A DNA stretch of 20,055 bases from Lachnospiraceae bacterium (lineage in GTDB: Bacteria > Bacillota > Clostridia > Lachnospirales > Lachnospiraceae), in the NCBI GenBank assembly GCA_009774235.1, contig VSNJ01000067.1:1-20055 (forward strand). Reading direction: 5' to 3'. The position numbers were made by a program, and so were the translations under genes. The notes beneath the pieces were generated by a model that was given only the letters and a program-made list of their open reading frames with translations, made no database searches and was not told the DNA's origin. This document shows positions 1-7,201 of the stretch, piece after piece; the first letter of the stretch is position 1; every line of letters starts with the position of its first letter.

Positions 1-98
1 GCTTAATACTGTGTAAACAGTTAATATATATGGAATTTAATATTTACAAATTTTATGGGTAGATTTATTATTTATACTATTTTTAAATAGGAGAATAT

Positions 99-521
99 AT
101 GGAAACTAAAGTATACAATGTGTTACCAGAAGATGCTGTCTTTATAAGAAATACAGTATTTGTAGAAGAGCAAGGGTTTAAAGAAGAATTTGACCAAATT
201 GATGGAAGAGCAGTACATATGGTTATGTATGATAAGGATAATCCAGTAGCAGTATGCCGTTTTTTTAAAGATACAGAGCCAGATACATATATTATAGGAC
301 GTATTGCAGTAATAAAAAAATACAGGGGACAAGCTATAGGCATGGAATTAATGTCAGAAGCAGAAAAAGCTATTAAAAAAGCAGGAGGTAAGAAAATCTG
401 CCTTCATGCCCAGGAACGTGTAAAACCATTTTATGAAAAACAGGGTTATTATTTGTCTGGAATAAATGATTATGATGAAGGATGCCCTCATGTATGGATG
501 TACAAAGAACTGGATTGTTAG
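99..521 (+). CDS. GNAT family N-acetyltransferase (ElaA/YjcF-like)
   Basis: A 140-residue cytoplasmic enzyme of the GCN5-related acetyltransferase fold, which moves an acetyl group from acetyl-CoA to an amine. The substrate cannot be read from the sequence. The acetyl-CoA loop appears as YRGQAIG (residues 75-81) after the beta strand RIAVI. The usual C-terminal FYEKQGY (111-117) and HVWM (131-134) segments follow; FYxKxGY with a late PHVWM is typical of the ElaA/YjcF subgroup. Length is normal for a single-domain GNAT. The ATG at 99 has AGGAG about 5 bases upstream. It stands alone: the gene on the right begins 586 bases later with its own regulatory region. The family is confident, the subgroup less so. 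Confidence 0.9.
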   Translation: METKVYNVLPEDAVFIRNTVFVEEQGFKEEFDQIDGRAVHMVMYDKDNPVAVCRFFKDTEPDTYIIGRIAVIKKYRGQAIGMELMSEAEKAIKKAGGKKICLHAQERVKPFYEKQGYYLSGINDYDEGCPHVWMYKELDC

Positions 522-685
522 GAAAATGTTAAAAGCTAGTAATTATGCTCTATAGTGGTTATAACATTTCATAAGTAAAAAAATTAAAGTTAAAATATAA
601 ATGGATTTGTATTAACAATATATATTATAAAATAATGAACAAGTATGGGATTAGATTTTTGTATTTTAGCTTATATAATTTCTGG

Positions 686-751
686 CTCTGGTAATTCCCT
701 GGTTTTACCCCATGCAGATGCCTTTTGGTAAAACATTTGGAATTGCCAGAG
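686..751. repeat. Long imperfect hairpin in gene-poor region
   Basis: Two nested inverted repeats. The outer arms, 686-698 and 739-751, are 13 bases each with one G-U pair (CTCTGGTAATTCC against GGAATTGCCAGAG). The inner arms, 702-709 and 727-734, are 8 perfect bases (GTTTTACC against GGTAAAAC), enclosing a 17-base loop. No T-run follows on either strand that would make it a convincing terminator. It ends 54 bases before the -35 box of the PBP promoter. It could be a mobile-element end or MITE-like remnant, or a transcript-end hairpin. The bases from 522 to 685 to its left are AT-rich and I see no gene there. Confidence 0.6.
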
Positions 752-805
752 TAATATAATCTTTGCGTAATTTAAAAAATAGGGAAACGGAAATAAAAAA
801 TGTAC

Positions 806-834
806 TTGACATATAAATCTTACAGATGTAATAT
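806..834 (+). promoter_or_regulatory. Sigma-A promoter overlapped by a BlaI/MecI-like operator
   Basis: The -35 box TTGACA (806-811) and the -10 box TAATAT (829-834) are 17 bases apart. The dyad TTACAGATGTAA (820-831) lies inside the spacer and overlaps the -10 box. Its TACAnnTGTA core is the shape bound by BlaI/MecI winged-helix repressors of beta-lactamase and mecA genes. The predicted start of transcription is near 841, leaving a leader of about 267 bases before the PBP gene. Confidence 0.65.
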
Positions 835-867
835 CTATATTAATAAAAGGCATTATTTTTTTATCCA

Positions 868-900
868 TTAATCTTACAAATGTAATATTTGTAAGATTAA
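868..900. promoter_or_regulatory. Second BlaI/MecI-like dyad inside a 14-bp perfect inverted repeat
   Basis: TTACAAATGTAA (874-885) repeats the upstream dyad apart from its centre, about 54 bp away centre to centre, or roughly five helical turns. It sits within a perfect inverted repeat with 14-base arms (868-881 and 887-900) and a 5-base loop, so the transcript would also form a hairpin here. Paired operators are usual for BlaI/MecI control. No blaI or blaR1 gene is in the window. Confidence 0.6.
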
Positions 901-925
901 TAAAGAAAGTTTATATTTAACCTTA

Positions 926-1098
926 TTAAGTAAGTCCTCCGCTTCTTAAATGGTGGGTTTGGTTTACTAGGGCTTGCTTAGTCTGGCAGGAGTTCAAGCT
1001 CCTGACAGATTGCCGCAAAGAGGCAAAGAGGTTGTTGTGCAAGTGGGCAATCTGCCTGGCTACATATTTATGCCTTTAAGTAAACAATATAGTGGAGG
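926..1098 (+). ncRNA. Structured 5' leader of the PBP gene, candidate cis-regulatory RNA
   Basis: This stretch is visibly richer in G and C than its surroundings and folds well by eye. Hairpin 926-934/942-949 has the loop TCCTCCG. A long closing stem pairs GTTTACT (962-968) with AGTAAAC (1079-1085) and AGGGC (969-973) with GCCTT (1072-1076). Inside are a stem 980-986/1055-1061, hairpin CAGGAG/CTCCTG (987-1004), and a perfect 9-bp stem CAGATTGCC (1006-1014) with GGCAATCTG (1046-1054). The last stem's loop holds a tandem GCAAAGAG repeat (1015-1030). The first loop's CCTCC (936-940) can pair with the Shine-Dalgarno GGAGG (1094-1098). I cannot assign it to a known riboswitch family; T-box and cobalamin box signatures are absent. 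Confidence 0.55.
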
Positions 1099-1107
1099 CA
1101 TGTAAGT

Positions 1108-3210
1108 ATGAAATATAAAAACAGAAAGAGAAAAATATATAATATTATTTGTCTATGTATAATTATTATAGGAATTATTGCAGGGGCAGTTATATGTGTA
1201 TCAGTTTTTATACCACAAAATAATATTTTGGAAACACCAGAAGAACTTATTGCCAGATATTATGGATATATTCCAGAACAAAAATATAACTGTATGTATA
1301 ATATATTAGATATTGAAGCATCAGGTAATATAAGCCAGGAAGATTATATAGAGCGTAACTCATCTATTTATGAAAGTATAGAAATACAAAATATAAAGTT
1401 AAAAATTAAGAAATATGATAAAGAACAGAGAAGTATACTATACAATATTTCTTTTGATACAAAGGCAGGAAATATTTGTTTTGTTAATAGAGCAGTTTTT
1501 ACAGAGGGAGAAGATGGATACAAGCTGGTCTGGGATGATACAATGATTTTTCCTGATTTAGATGCATTAGATAAAGTAAGAGTATTTTCTATAAAGGCAG
1601 AACGAGGAAAAATTAAAGACAGGAATGGATATATTCTTGCAGGAAAAGGGATTGCCTCTTCTGTGGGGATTGTTCCAGGAAAGCTTAAAAACAAAAAACA
1701 AGTAATAAAAGAAATTGCAAAGTTATTGGAAACAGAACCAGAAGTTATAAAAAAGAAATTATCAGCAAAGTGGGTAAAAAAGGACTCTTTTGTACCAATT
1801 AAGACAATTCCTAAATTAAAAGAAACAGATTTATTAATGCCAGAACCGGATAAAAAAGTGTTATTTGAAAGAGAGAGACAGGAAAAGCTTCTTGCAATTC
1901 CAGGTATAATGTTCTTAGATACAGAAATAAGGGAATATCCATTAGGAAAGGCAGCATCACACATTACAGGATACGTACAAAGTGTTACAGCAGAAGATTT
2001 AGAAAAACATGCAGGTGAGGGGTATACTATAAATAGTGTAATTGGCAGAAGCGGTGTAGAAAGTTTATTTGAAAGAGAATTAAAAGGTATTGATGGATGC
2101 AGGATTTATATTACAGACCCAGATGGAAAAGAGAAAAAAGAACTTGTATATAAACCAGTGGAACATGGAAAGGATATACAGCTGTCCATAGATTCTGGAA
2201 TGCAGGAGGAATTGTACAGACAGTATGAAAATGATAAAAGCTGTTCTGTAGCTATAAACCAATATACAGGTGAGGTGCTGGCGCTGGTTAGCACCCCTTC
2301 TTATGACAGCAATAGTTTTATATCAGGTATGACAGAAAAACAGTGGGCATCACTTAATAATAATAAAGATAAGCCACTGTATAACCGTTTCCGCCAGACC
2401 TGGTGTCCTGGTTCTGTATTTAAACCAGTTATCGCAGCAGCAGGGCTTCAGGCAGGGAAAATTAACCAGACAAAGGACTATGGAACAGAGGGGCTAAGCT
2501 GGCAGAAAGACTCTTCATGGGGTTCTTATTATATAACAACACTTCACACATATAAGCCTGTAATTCTTGAAAATGCTTTAATTTATTCAGATAATATTTA
2601 TTTTGCCAAAGCAGCGTTGGAAATTGGTGCAAAAAAGCTGGAAAGTTCATTAAAAAACATAGGTTTTAATAAAAAAATTCCATTTGAAATAAATATGCCA
2701 GAATCACAATATTCTAATTCAAACAGAATTGAAACAGAAATACAACTGGCAGACAGTGGTTATGGACAGGGACAAGTTCTTGTTAATCCATTGCATATGG
2801 CATGTATATATTCTGCATTTTGTAATAATGGAAATATAATAAAACCTTATATTATTTACCAAAAAGAACCAGAACCAGAATACTGGATTCCAGATGCATT
2901 TTCTAATAAAGTTTCAGAGATTGTACTTGAAGGGCTGGAAAAGGTTGTAAATAGCCAGAATGGTACGGGGTATCTGGCGCACCGTGATGATACAATACTT
3001 GCAGGCAAAACAGGTACAGCAGAAATAAAAATATCAAAGGATGATGCATCGGGAACAGAACTTGGATGGTTTGTGGTATTTACAACAGATAAAAATATAA
3101 AAGACCCAGTTCTTATTATAAGTATGGCAGAGGATGTAAAAGGGCGTGGTGGCAGTAGTTATGTTGTAAAAAAGAGCAGGGATATTATGGAAAAATGGCT
3201 GGAAAAATAA
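1108..3210 (+). CDS. Class B penicillin-binding protein, MecA/PBP2a-like transpeptidase
   Basis: A 700-residue membrane-anchored D,D-transpeptidase that would cross-link peptidoglycan outside the cell. A short basic N-terminus leads into one membrane segment (about residues 11-33). An NTF2-like MecA_N domain (about 38-150) and a PBP dimerisation domain starting near AERGKIKDRNG (about 165) follow. The transpeptidase domain has its three motifs intact: SVFK at 436-439 with the acylated Ser436, SDN at 494-496, and KTGT at 634-637. The MecA_N plus dimer plus transpeptidase order marks subclass B1, which includes low-affinity PBPs such as PBP2a and PBP5fm. GGAGG lies 9 bases before the ATG. BlaI/MecI-like dyads and a structured leader precede it, suggesting inducible expression. 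Whether it confers beta-lactam resistance cannot be told from sequence. Confidence 0.9.
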   Translation: MKYKNRKRKIYNIICLCIIIIGIIAGAVICVSVFIPQNNILETPEELIARYYGYIPEQKYNCMYNILDIEASGNISQEDYIERNSSIYESIEIQNIKLKIKKYDKEQRSILYNISFDTKAGNICFVNRAVFTEGEDGYKLVWDDTMIFPDLDALDKVRVFSIKAERGKIKDRNGYILAGKGIASSVGIVPGKLKNKKQVIKEIAKLLETEPEVIKKKLSAKWVKKDSFVPIKTIPKLKETDLLMPEPDKKVLFERERQEKLLAIPGIMFLDTEIREYPLGKAASHITGYVQSVTAEDLEKHAGEGYTINSVIGRSGVESLFERELKGIDGCRIYITDPDGKEKKELVYKPVEHGKDIQLSIDSGMQEELYRQYENDKSCSVAINQYTGEVLALVSTPSYDSNSFISGMTEKQWASLNNNKDKPLYNRFRQTWCPGSVFKPVIAAAGLQAGKINQTKDYGTEGLSWQKDSSWGSYYITTLHTYKPVILENALIYSDNIYFAKAALEIGAKKLESSLKNIGFNKKIPFEINMPESQYSNSNRIETEIQLADSGYGQGQVLVNPLHMACIYSAFCNNGNIIKPYIIYQKEPEPEYWIPDAFSNKVSEIVLEGLEKVVNSQNGTGYLAHRDDTILAGKTGTAEIKISKDDASGTELGWFVVFTTDKNIKDPVLIISMAEDVKGRGGSSYVVKKSRDIMEKWLEK

Positions 3211-3347
3211 AAGCAGATTAAGTTTAAAAATAATTATAGAATGGAAGAAACTAAGTTTTATATAGAGAAAATGCGAAAACAGCATATGTCAAAGAGGGAT
3301 TTTCAATTATATTATTTGAGCTATAAGAAACGGTATAGGAGATTATT

Positions 3348-5246
3348 ATGGTAATAAAGAAAGAACATATATTATTATTATTGTTGTTATGTTGTGTGTT
3401 ATTATTTTCCTGTACAAGTACAGATAAGAAAATAGATAAACATAGTAATAAAAATGTAGAACAAGAGAATAAGAATAATAAGGATGAAGAAGAACTTTTG
3501 GAAAAAGGATATAACCTGCCAGTTTCCGGAAGTGAAAAAACAGAGGCAGAAAATAGTTGTAAAGAAGTTATGGAACTGGTATCAGATTTATACAAAAATG
3601 CAGATAAAGGTACTTCATTAAATATTGTAATTAAAAGTAAAGTAATCCGCCAGATGGTCAAGTTATTAGGAAATGCTGGTTATCAGGCAAGATGTAATGA
3701 AGCATATTCTAATATGGAAAATTATAAGAAATTTGAACGTTTTTTAAAAAAATCCATATCAGGACAAAAAGGTTCATGTATTGTTTATGATGTGCATACA
3801 GATGGAGGAATTGGAAGGAGAAAATATATTTATAATGGCAAAGAAATGTATGTACTGGCAGCAAGTGCTTCCTGGGATAATAATAACAAACCAGTAGTTA
3901 CGTATATATCTAGTTCCAGAATTAAAAACTGGAGATATTCAGAAAAAGGATGGTTCTGTTATGAAGTTTGTGTACCAGAGTATCCAGAAGTTTCAGAAAT
4001 GGTTGATGGCAGCTTTCTGGTAAGAGTAAAGCCAATAAACAGCAAGAAACGTAAGTATTCAAAAAAATATGTATTTGGATTAGGCTACCAGGGAAATAAC
4101 CTGTTATGTTCAGACTGGAATGCCAGCCATATAAAGGATTTAGATTTTAATGGAATGTATGAATACCTTTATAAGATAAAATATAAAAAGAAATTTAATC
4201 CAGAAAAATATCCAGATGGAATACCAAAAGAGGAGTTTGAAAAACTGGTAATGGAATATATACCTGTAACTGCAGGAAGTATCCAGAAATATGCAGTATT
4301 TAACAAGAAAAAACAGGCTTATCTGTGGACGGGGCTGGGTTGTTTTAATTATGCACCTTCTTCATTTGCAACATCTATTCCAGAGGTTACAGATACCAGG
4401 AAAAATAAAGATGGGACAATTACTTTAACTGTAGATGCAGTATGTGAAACAGTATTATGCAATGAAGCAGTAATTACACATGAACTTACAATTAAATTAT
4501 CAGATAATGGCAGTTTTACATATATAGGAAATAAAATTCTTCATAATGGTATAAAAGAAATACCTAGTTACCAGTACCGGATTAATAAAAAGAATAAAAG
4601 AACAGAAATGCCAGTTTCAATACAAAGAGATTATAAAAAGCAAGGAACAGAAGTGCAGTATAGTGGAAATGGAAAGTTAGAATTTGCATTTACTATTGAA
4701 GATTTTATTAATGTTTATAATGAATATTACCACAATGATAATAGCAGCATTTATATATATCCATGTGAAGAATGGTATTCATATATACAAGATTTTGGAA
4801 AATATAAGGGCATGGTACATTATGAATTTACAGCAGATAAAGAAATATGGACACTTCCATCAATTACAATTTATACAAAAGAAAATAGAAAAGAAATTCT
4901 GGAATTAACAGTAAATTTTGATGACCATAGTTATACTAAAAAAATGTATAAACAATATGAAGAATTATGTTATTATACTTTAAAAGTATTTTTTCCTGGC
5001 TGGACAAAGAAAAAAATTATAAAATCATATAAGGACATAAATAAACTTGCATATAAAAATATATTTCCAAATAAAAAAGGATTTGACAGTGGCAATCCTC
5101 CAAGTGACCTGTACTATCAAGGGAAAATAGGAGTTTACCCATATTTTGCATATGGAGAAAGTGTCCGTTTATGCATAATTCCTGTAACAGCAAAAGTGGT
5201 GGAATTATATAAAAAGAATGGAACCCTGGTTCATAAAATCCAATGA
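3348..5246 (+). CDS. Large secreted lipoprotein of unknown function
   Basis: A 632-residue protein with a lipoprotein signal peptide: basic start MVIKKE, hydrophobic stretch LLLLLLCCVLL, and lipobox LFSC with the modified cysteine at Cys22. A lysine- and asparagine-rich linker follows (about 25-60), then a mixed alpha/beta extracellular region without motifs I can name confidently. It resembles the large clostridial lipoproteins catalogued as DUF6070, but this is weak. AGGAG ends 6 bases before the ATG. It lies 137 bases after the PBP gene on the same strand with no visible terminator between, so co-transcription, and hence a cell-envelope role under the same control, is possible. The end is marked by a GESVRLCIIPVT segment near the C-terminus. 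Confidence 0.75.
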   Translation: MVIKKEHILLLLLLCCVLLFSCTSTDKKIDKHSNKNVEQENKNNKDEEELLEKGYNLPVSGSEKTEAENSCKEVMELVSDLYKNADKGTSLNIVIKSKVIRQMVKLLGNAGYQARCNEAYSNMENYKKFERFLKKSISGQKGSCIVYDVHTDGGIGRRKYIYNGKEMYVLAASASWDNNNKPVVTYISSSRIKNWRYSEKGWFCYEVCVPEYPEVSEMVDGSFLVRVKPINSKKRKYSKKYVFGLGYQGNNLLCSDWNASHIKDLDFNGMYEYLYKIKYKKKFNPEKYPDGIPKEEFEKLVMEYIPVTAGSIQKYAVFNKKKQAYLWTGLGCFNYAPSSFATSIPEVTDTRKNKDGTITLTVDAVCETVLCNEAVITHELTIKLSDNGSFTYIGNKILHNGIKEIPSYQYRINKKNKRTEMPVSIQRDYKKQGTEVQYSGNGKLEFAFTIEDFINVYNEYYHNDNSSIYIYPCEEWYSYIQDFGKYKGMVHYEFTADKEIWTLPSITIYTKENRKEILELTVNFDDHSYTKKMYKQYEELCYYTLKVFFPGWTKKKIIKSYKDINKLAYKNIFPNKKGFDSGNPPSDLYYQGKIGVYPYFAYGESVRLCIIPVTAKVVELYKKNGTLVHKIQ

Positions 5247-5407
5247 AAAACTAATGTGTTATATGATGTTATTATTATCAATAAAATTTTACACAATAAG
5301 CATATATTGTCCAGTAATTGTATATAAAGGAAAGATTAATTGCTTTTGGAACTGGCATATGGATGATATTATATAAAATTAAATATACAAATAATTAAAT
5401 TAATATG

Positions 5408-5450
5408 AAAAAGTTAAAAAGACCTGCTTCCAAACCATGCATGGAAGCAG
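5408..5450 (-). terminator. Intrinsic terminator of the minus-strand gene
   Basis: A perfect 9-bp stem, CTGCTTCCA (5424-5432) with TGGAAGCAG (5442-5450), with a 9-base loop. Read on the minus strand it is followed by a T-rich tract (5408-5423), as expected for rho-independent termination of the gene ending at 5457. On the plus strand the tail is also T-rich (CTTTTAAATTTT), so it may also serve the lipoprotein transcript. The rest of 5247-5456 is AT-rich and shows nothing else. Confidence 0.75.
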
Positions 5451-5456
5451 ATACTT

Positions 5457-6113
5457 TTAAATTTTGAAATCAACTGAATTTGTTAAATTTTCAACAGATT
5501 CTCTTGTAATACCATCTAATGCCCCAGCAGGAACAGGTTTTCCTATATCCCAGCCAGGGTCAGCTTTTCTTGCTGCTGCTAAAAATGCCTTGCGGTATGA
5601 ACGTTCATATTGCTGCATGGTATATCCTGCTGCCAGCCTGTCATTTTTCTTGACTTTATGGTACATATTTGTATATACATCAGACCGTTTTGTTGTATCT
5701 CCATTGAGGACACCATTTTCACGGAGAAATTCTTTTTTGGTCTGTTCAAACATCTCATCTTTGCTGCTTTCAGGAATAGGAATAATACGTTTCCTGCTGG
5801 CAGCATTTTCATTAGTTAATAGAAGTCCTGCTAAACCTGTAACAGGGCTAATGTAATCTCCATCTTTGTCATAACTTTTCATTAGGTTTTTGATACTTTG
5901 GATGTTTGTATACATTTCACCATTTCCATCTGACATCATTTTTTTAATTACGGTCTTATATTGTTTGCTATTTGTATTAATACCTGCGGCTTTTAATTGT
6001 GATTGTATAGAACTGCTGTTTATTTGTGATAACTTAAAACTGCCAGTAATATTTGTTTTTTTTATTCCAGACATTGGTTTAAATAAAAAACTATAATCAG
6101 TAATTCTAGGCAT
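5457..6113 (-). CDS. Cytoplasmic protein of unknown function, possibly motility-regulated
   Basis: A 218-residue protein starting MPRITDYSFLFKPMSG, with no signal peptide or membrane segment. I do not recognise a defined enzyme. The N-terminal DYSFLF pattern, the Ser/Asn-rich first third and the C-terminal YTMQQYERSYRKAFL helix recall clostridial proteins of the DUF3879 kind, but this is uncertain. The start at 6113 (ATG) is chosen because AAGGAGG (6127-6121) lies 7 bases upstream; a longer reading from the TTG at 6119 would leave almost no spacing. It is a single-gene unit with its own terminator (5408-5450) and a SigD-like promoter (6169-6195), hinting at co-regulation with flagellar or motility genes. 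It points the opposite way to its neighbours. Confidence 0.75.
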   Translation of the reverse strand: MPRITDYSFLFKPMSGIKKTNITGSFKLSQINSSSIQSQLKAAGINTNSKQYKTVIKKMMSDGNGEMYTNIQSIKNLMKSYDKDGDYISPVTGLAGLLLTNENAASRKRIIPIPESSKDEMFEQTKKEFLRENGVLNGDTTKRSDVYTNMYHKVKKNDRLAAGYTMQQYERSYRKAFLAAARKADPGWDIGKPVPAGALDGITRESVENLTNSVDFKI

Positions 6114-6168
6114 AACCAACCCTCCTTAGTTATTATTTAACCTGATAAATAATATAATATTTTATTTT

Positions 6169-6195
6169 ATATCGTCATAATTTTTAAATTATTTA
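6169..6195 (-). promoter_or_regulatory. SigD (sigma-28)-like promoter
   Basis: On the minus strand, TAAA (6195-6192) is followed after exactly 15 bases by GACGATAT (6176-6169). The Bacillus SigD consensus is TAAA, 14-16 bases, then GCCGATAT, so there is one mismatch. The leader to the ATG at 6113 would be about 50 bases. TAAA alone means little in such AT-rich DNA; the weight rests on the -10 element. Confidence 0.45.
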
Positions 6196-6210
6196 ATTTA
6201 TTATTAAAGA

Positions 6211-6531
6211 TTATTTTTCAATTAAGAATTTAAACTGGTTGTTGCTACATTCGTCATTTGTATAATGAATTTCTAATTTGTTTCATTTTTTTGGTGCTTC
6301 ATAGCCAATTATAGCTTTTATTTTTCCCAGGTGTAATACTGCCATCTAACTGGTTTACACCATCTTTTTCCAATAATGTGGTTAATGATTTATTTATAGA
6401 ATATCCATCTGCATAAGCATTATTGTTGTATCCCTTACGGAATTATCTTTATATTTTCTTACAATGCCAAAATCAATAAATGTAACTACGCAATCTGTTG
6501 AAACCAGTATATTCTTTGGATTATTTGTATA
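6211..6531 (-). pseudogene. Decayed gene resembling a DUF4352/DUF5067-type extracellular domain
   Basis: Coding sense survives on the minus strand in three reading frames in order. First comes a segment with VSTDCVVTFIDFGIVRKYKD (about 6507-6446). Next is AYADGYSINKSLTTLLEKDG, running into LDGSITPGK. After a one-base shift comes KIKAIIGYEAPKK, and after another NKLEIHYTNDECSNN to a stop at 6211-6213. The order 'aromatic sandwich strands, SITPGK, GYEAPK, KLEIHY' recalls immunoglobulin-like DUF4352/DUF5067 domains of clostridial lipoproteins, though I assign it by pattern only. No start or signal peptide remains. The first fragment superficially resembles a protein-kinase NIL...DFG stretch, which I rejected. 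It is dead or a sequencing artefact; several frame breaks favour the former. Confidence 0.55.
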
Positions 6532-6566
6532 CTAAAAAAATGGAGAAACTTAAATTAAGTAATGCA

Positions 6567-6594
6567 TTGACATTTTTTTCTTCCATGGTATGAT
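6567..6594 (+). promoter_or_regulatory. Sigma-A promoter with extended -10
   Basis: TTGACA (6567-6572), 16 bases, then TATGAT (6589-6594), preceded by TGG, which gives an extended -10. Transcription would begin near 6601, about 150 bases before the broken HTH gene. It may drive the whole LRR-VWA-MoxR-JAMM cassette, since no better promoter is seen before 7202. Confidence 0.6.
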
Positions 6595-6753
6595 TATATA
6601 GAATTAATATATAGATGTCTAGTATAGTATGTCCAGCAGGATATTATAAAATAATTTATTTTATTTTACAGGTTAAAATTACTTATGCTAATAGAATTTT
6701 ATCAAGTTAGTTTTGGAAATTAATAAAACAATATAATACAGGATGAATAAAAT

Positions 6754-7174
6754 ATGGTAAAAAAACACAAGATTTATTAGAAATTTTAAAAGGTTTAGCA
6801 CAGCCAGAGGATTATATTGAAAGTGAAGAAGATAATCTTGTTAAAACGGAATTACATGAATATATACAGAACATTTTAGATACCAAAGGAATTTCACGGG
6901 GACAACTTATTAAAAACACAGGACTTAACAGTAATTATATATACCAGATTTTATCAGGGGTTAAGAAACTTCACGTGATAAAGTGCTTGCTATATGCTTT
7001 ACATTAAAATTATCTTTTGAAGAAATACAGAATTTGTTAAAGGCAACTGGTTATCCTATATTATATGCAATAATTAAAAGGGACAGTATTATTATATTTG
7101 CATTACAGCATAATATAACACTTACAGATACCAATGAACTGCTTTTTGATTCTGGATACAGTCTTATACAATAA
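6754..7174 (+). pseudogene. XRE-type helix-turn-helix regulator broken by two frameshifts
   Basis: Joined across two one-base shifts, the sequence reads as a protein of about 140 residues: MVKK, then TQDLLEILKGLAQPEDYIES, a helix ending in LHEYIQNILDTKG, and an HTH of the XRE/Cro type (ISRGQLIKNTGLNSNYIYQI, then LSG). A helical tail with SRDKVLAICFTLKLSFEE ends in SGYSLIQ. The first shift lies in the A-run 6759-6765 and the second in the A-run 6966-6968; one extra A at each would restore the reading frame. No alternative start in the middle frame is convincing. It sits just before the LRR-VWA-MoxR-JAMM cassette and was probably its regulator. Either it is a true pseudogene or the assembly lost bases in homopolymers. 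Confidence 0.75.
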
Positions 7175-7201
7175 ATAAAAATAGTATGGATGAGGTGGTT
7201 T

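Noticed and set aside
671..868. Minus-strand open frame of 65 codons upstream of the PBP
   Set aside because: It runs through the large hairpin and the operator region, has no ribosome site and no family pattern.
1015..1030. Tandem GCAAAGAG GCAAAGAG as the start of a repeat array or CRISPR
   Set aside because: Only two copies without spacers, inside the structured leader; no CRISPR array is seen in the window.
926..1098. T-box, cobalamin or SAM riboswitch
   Set aside because: The T-box antiterminator sequence, the cobalamin box and the SAM-I core are not present; no intrinsic terminator precedes the gene.
6114..6119. TTG start six bases upstream for the minus-strand gene
   Set aside because: The AAGGAGG would be one base away; the ATG at 6113 has proper spacing.
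6438..6516. Minus-strand stretch reading NILVSTDCVVTFIDFG, like a Ser/Thr kinase activation region
   Set aside because: The following frames (SITPGK, GYEAPKK, KLEIHY) do not fit a kinase C-lobe and fit a DUF4352/DUF5067-type domain better; no HRD motif precedes it.
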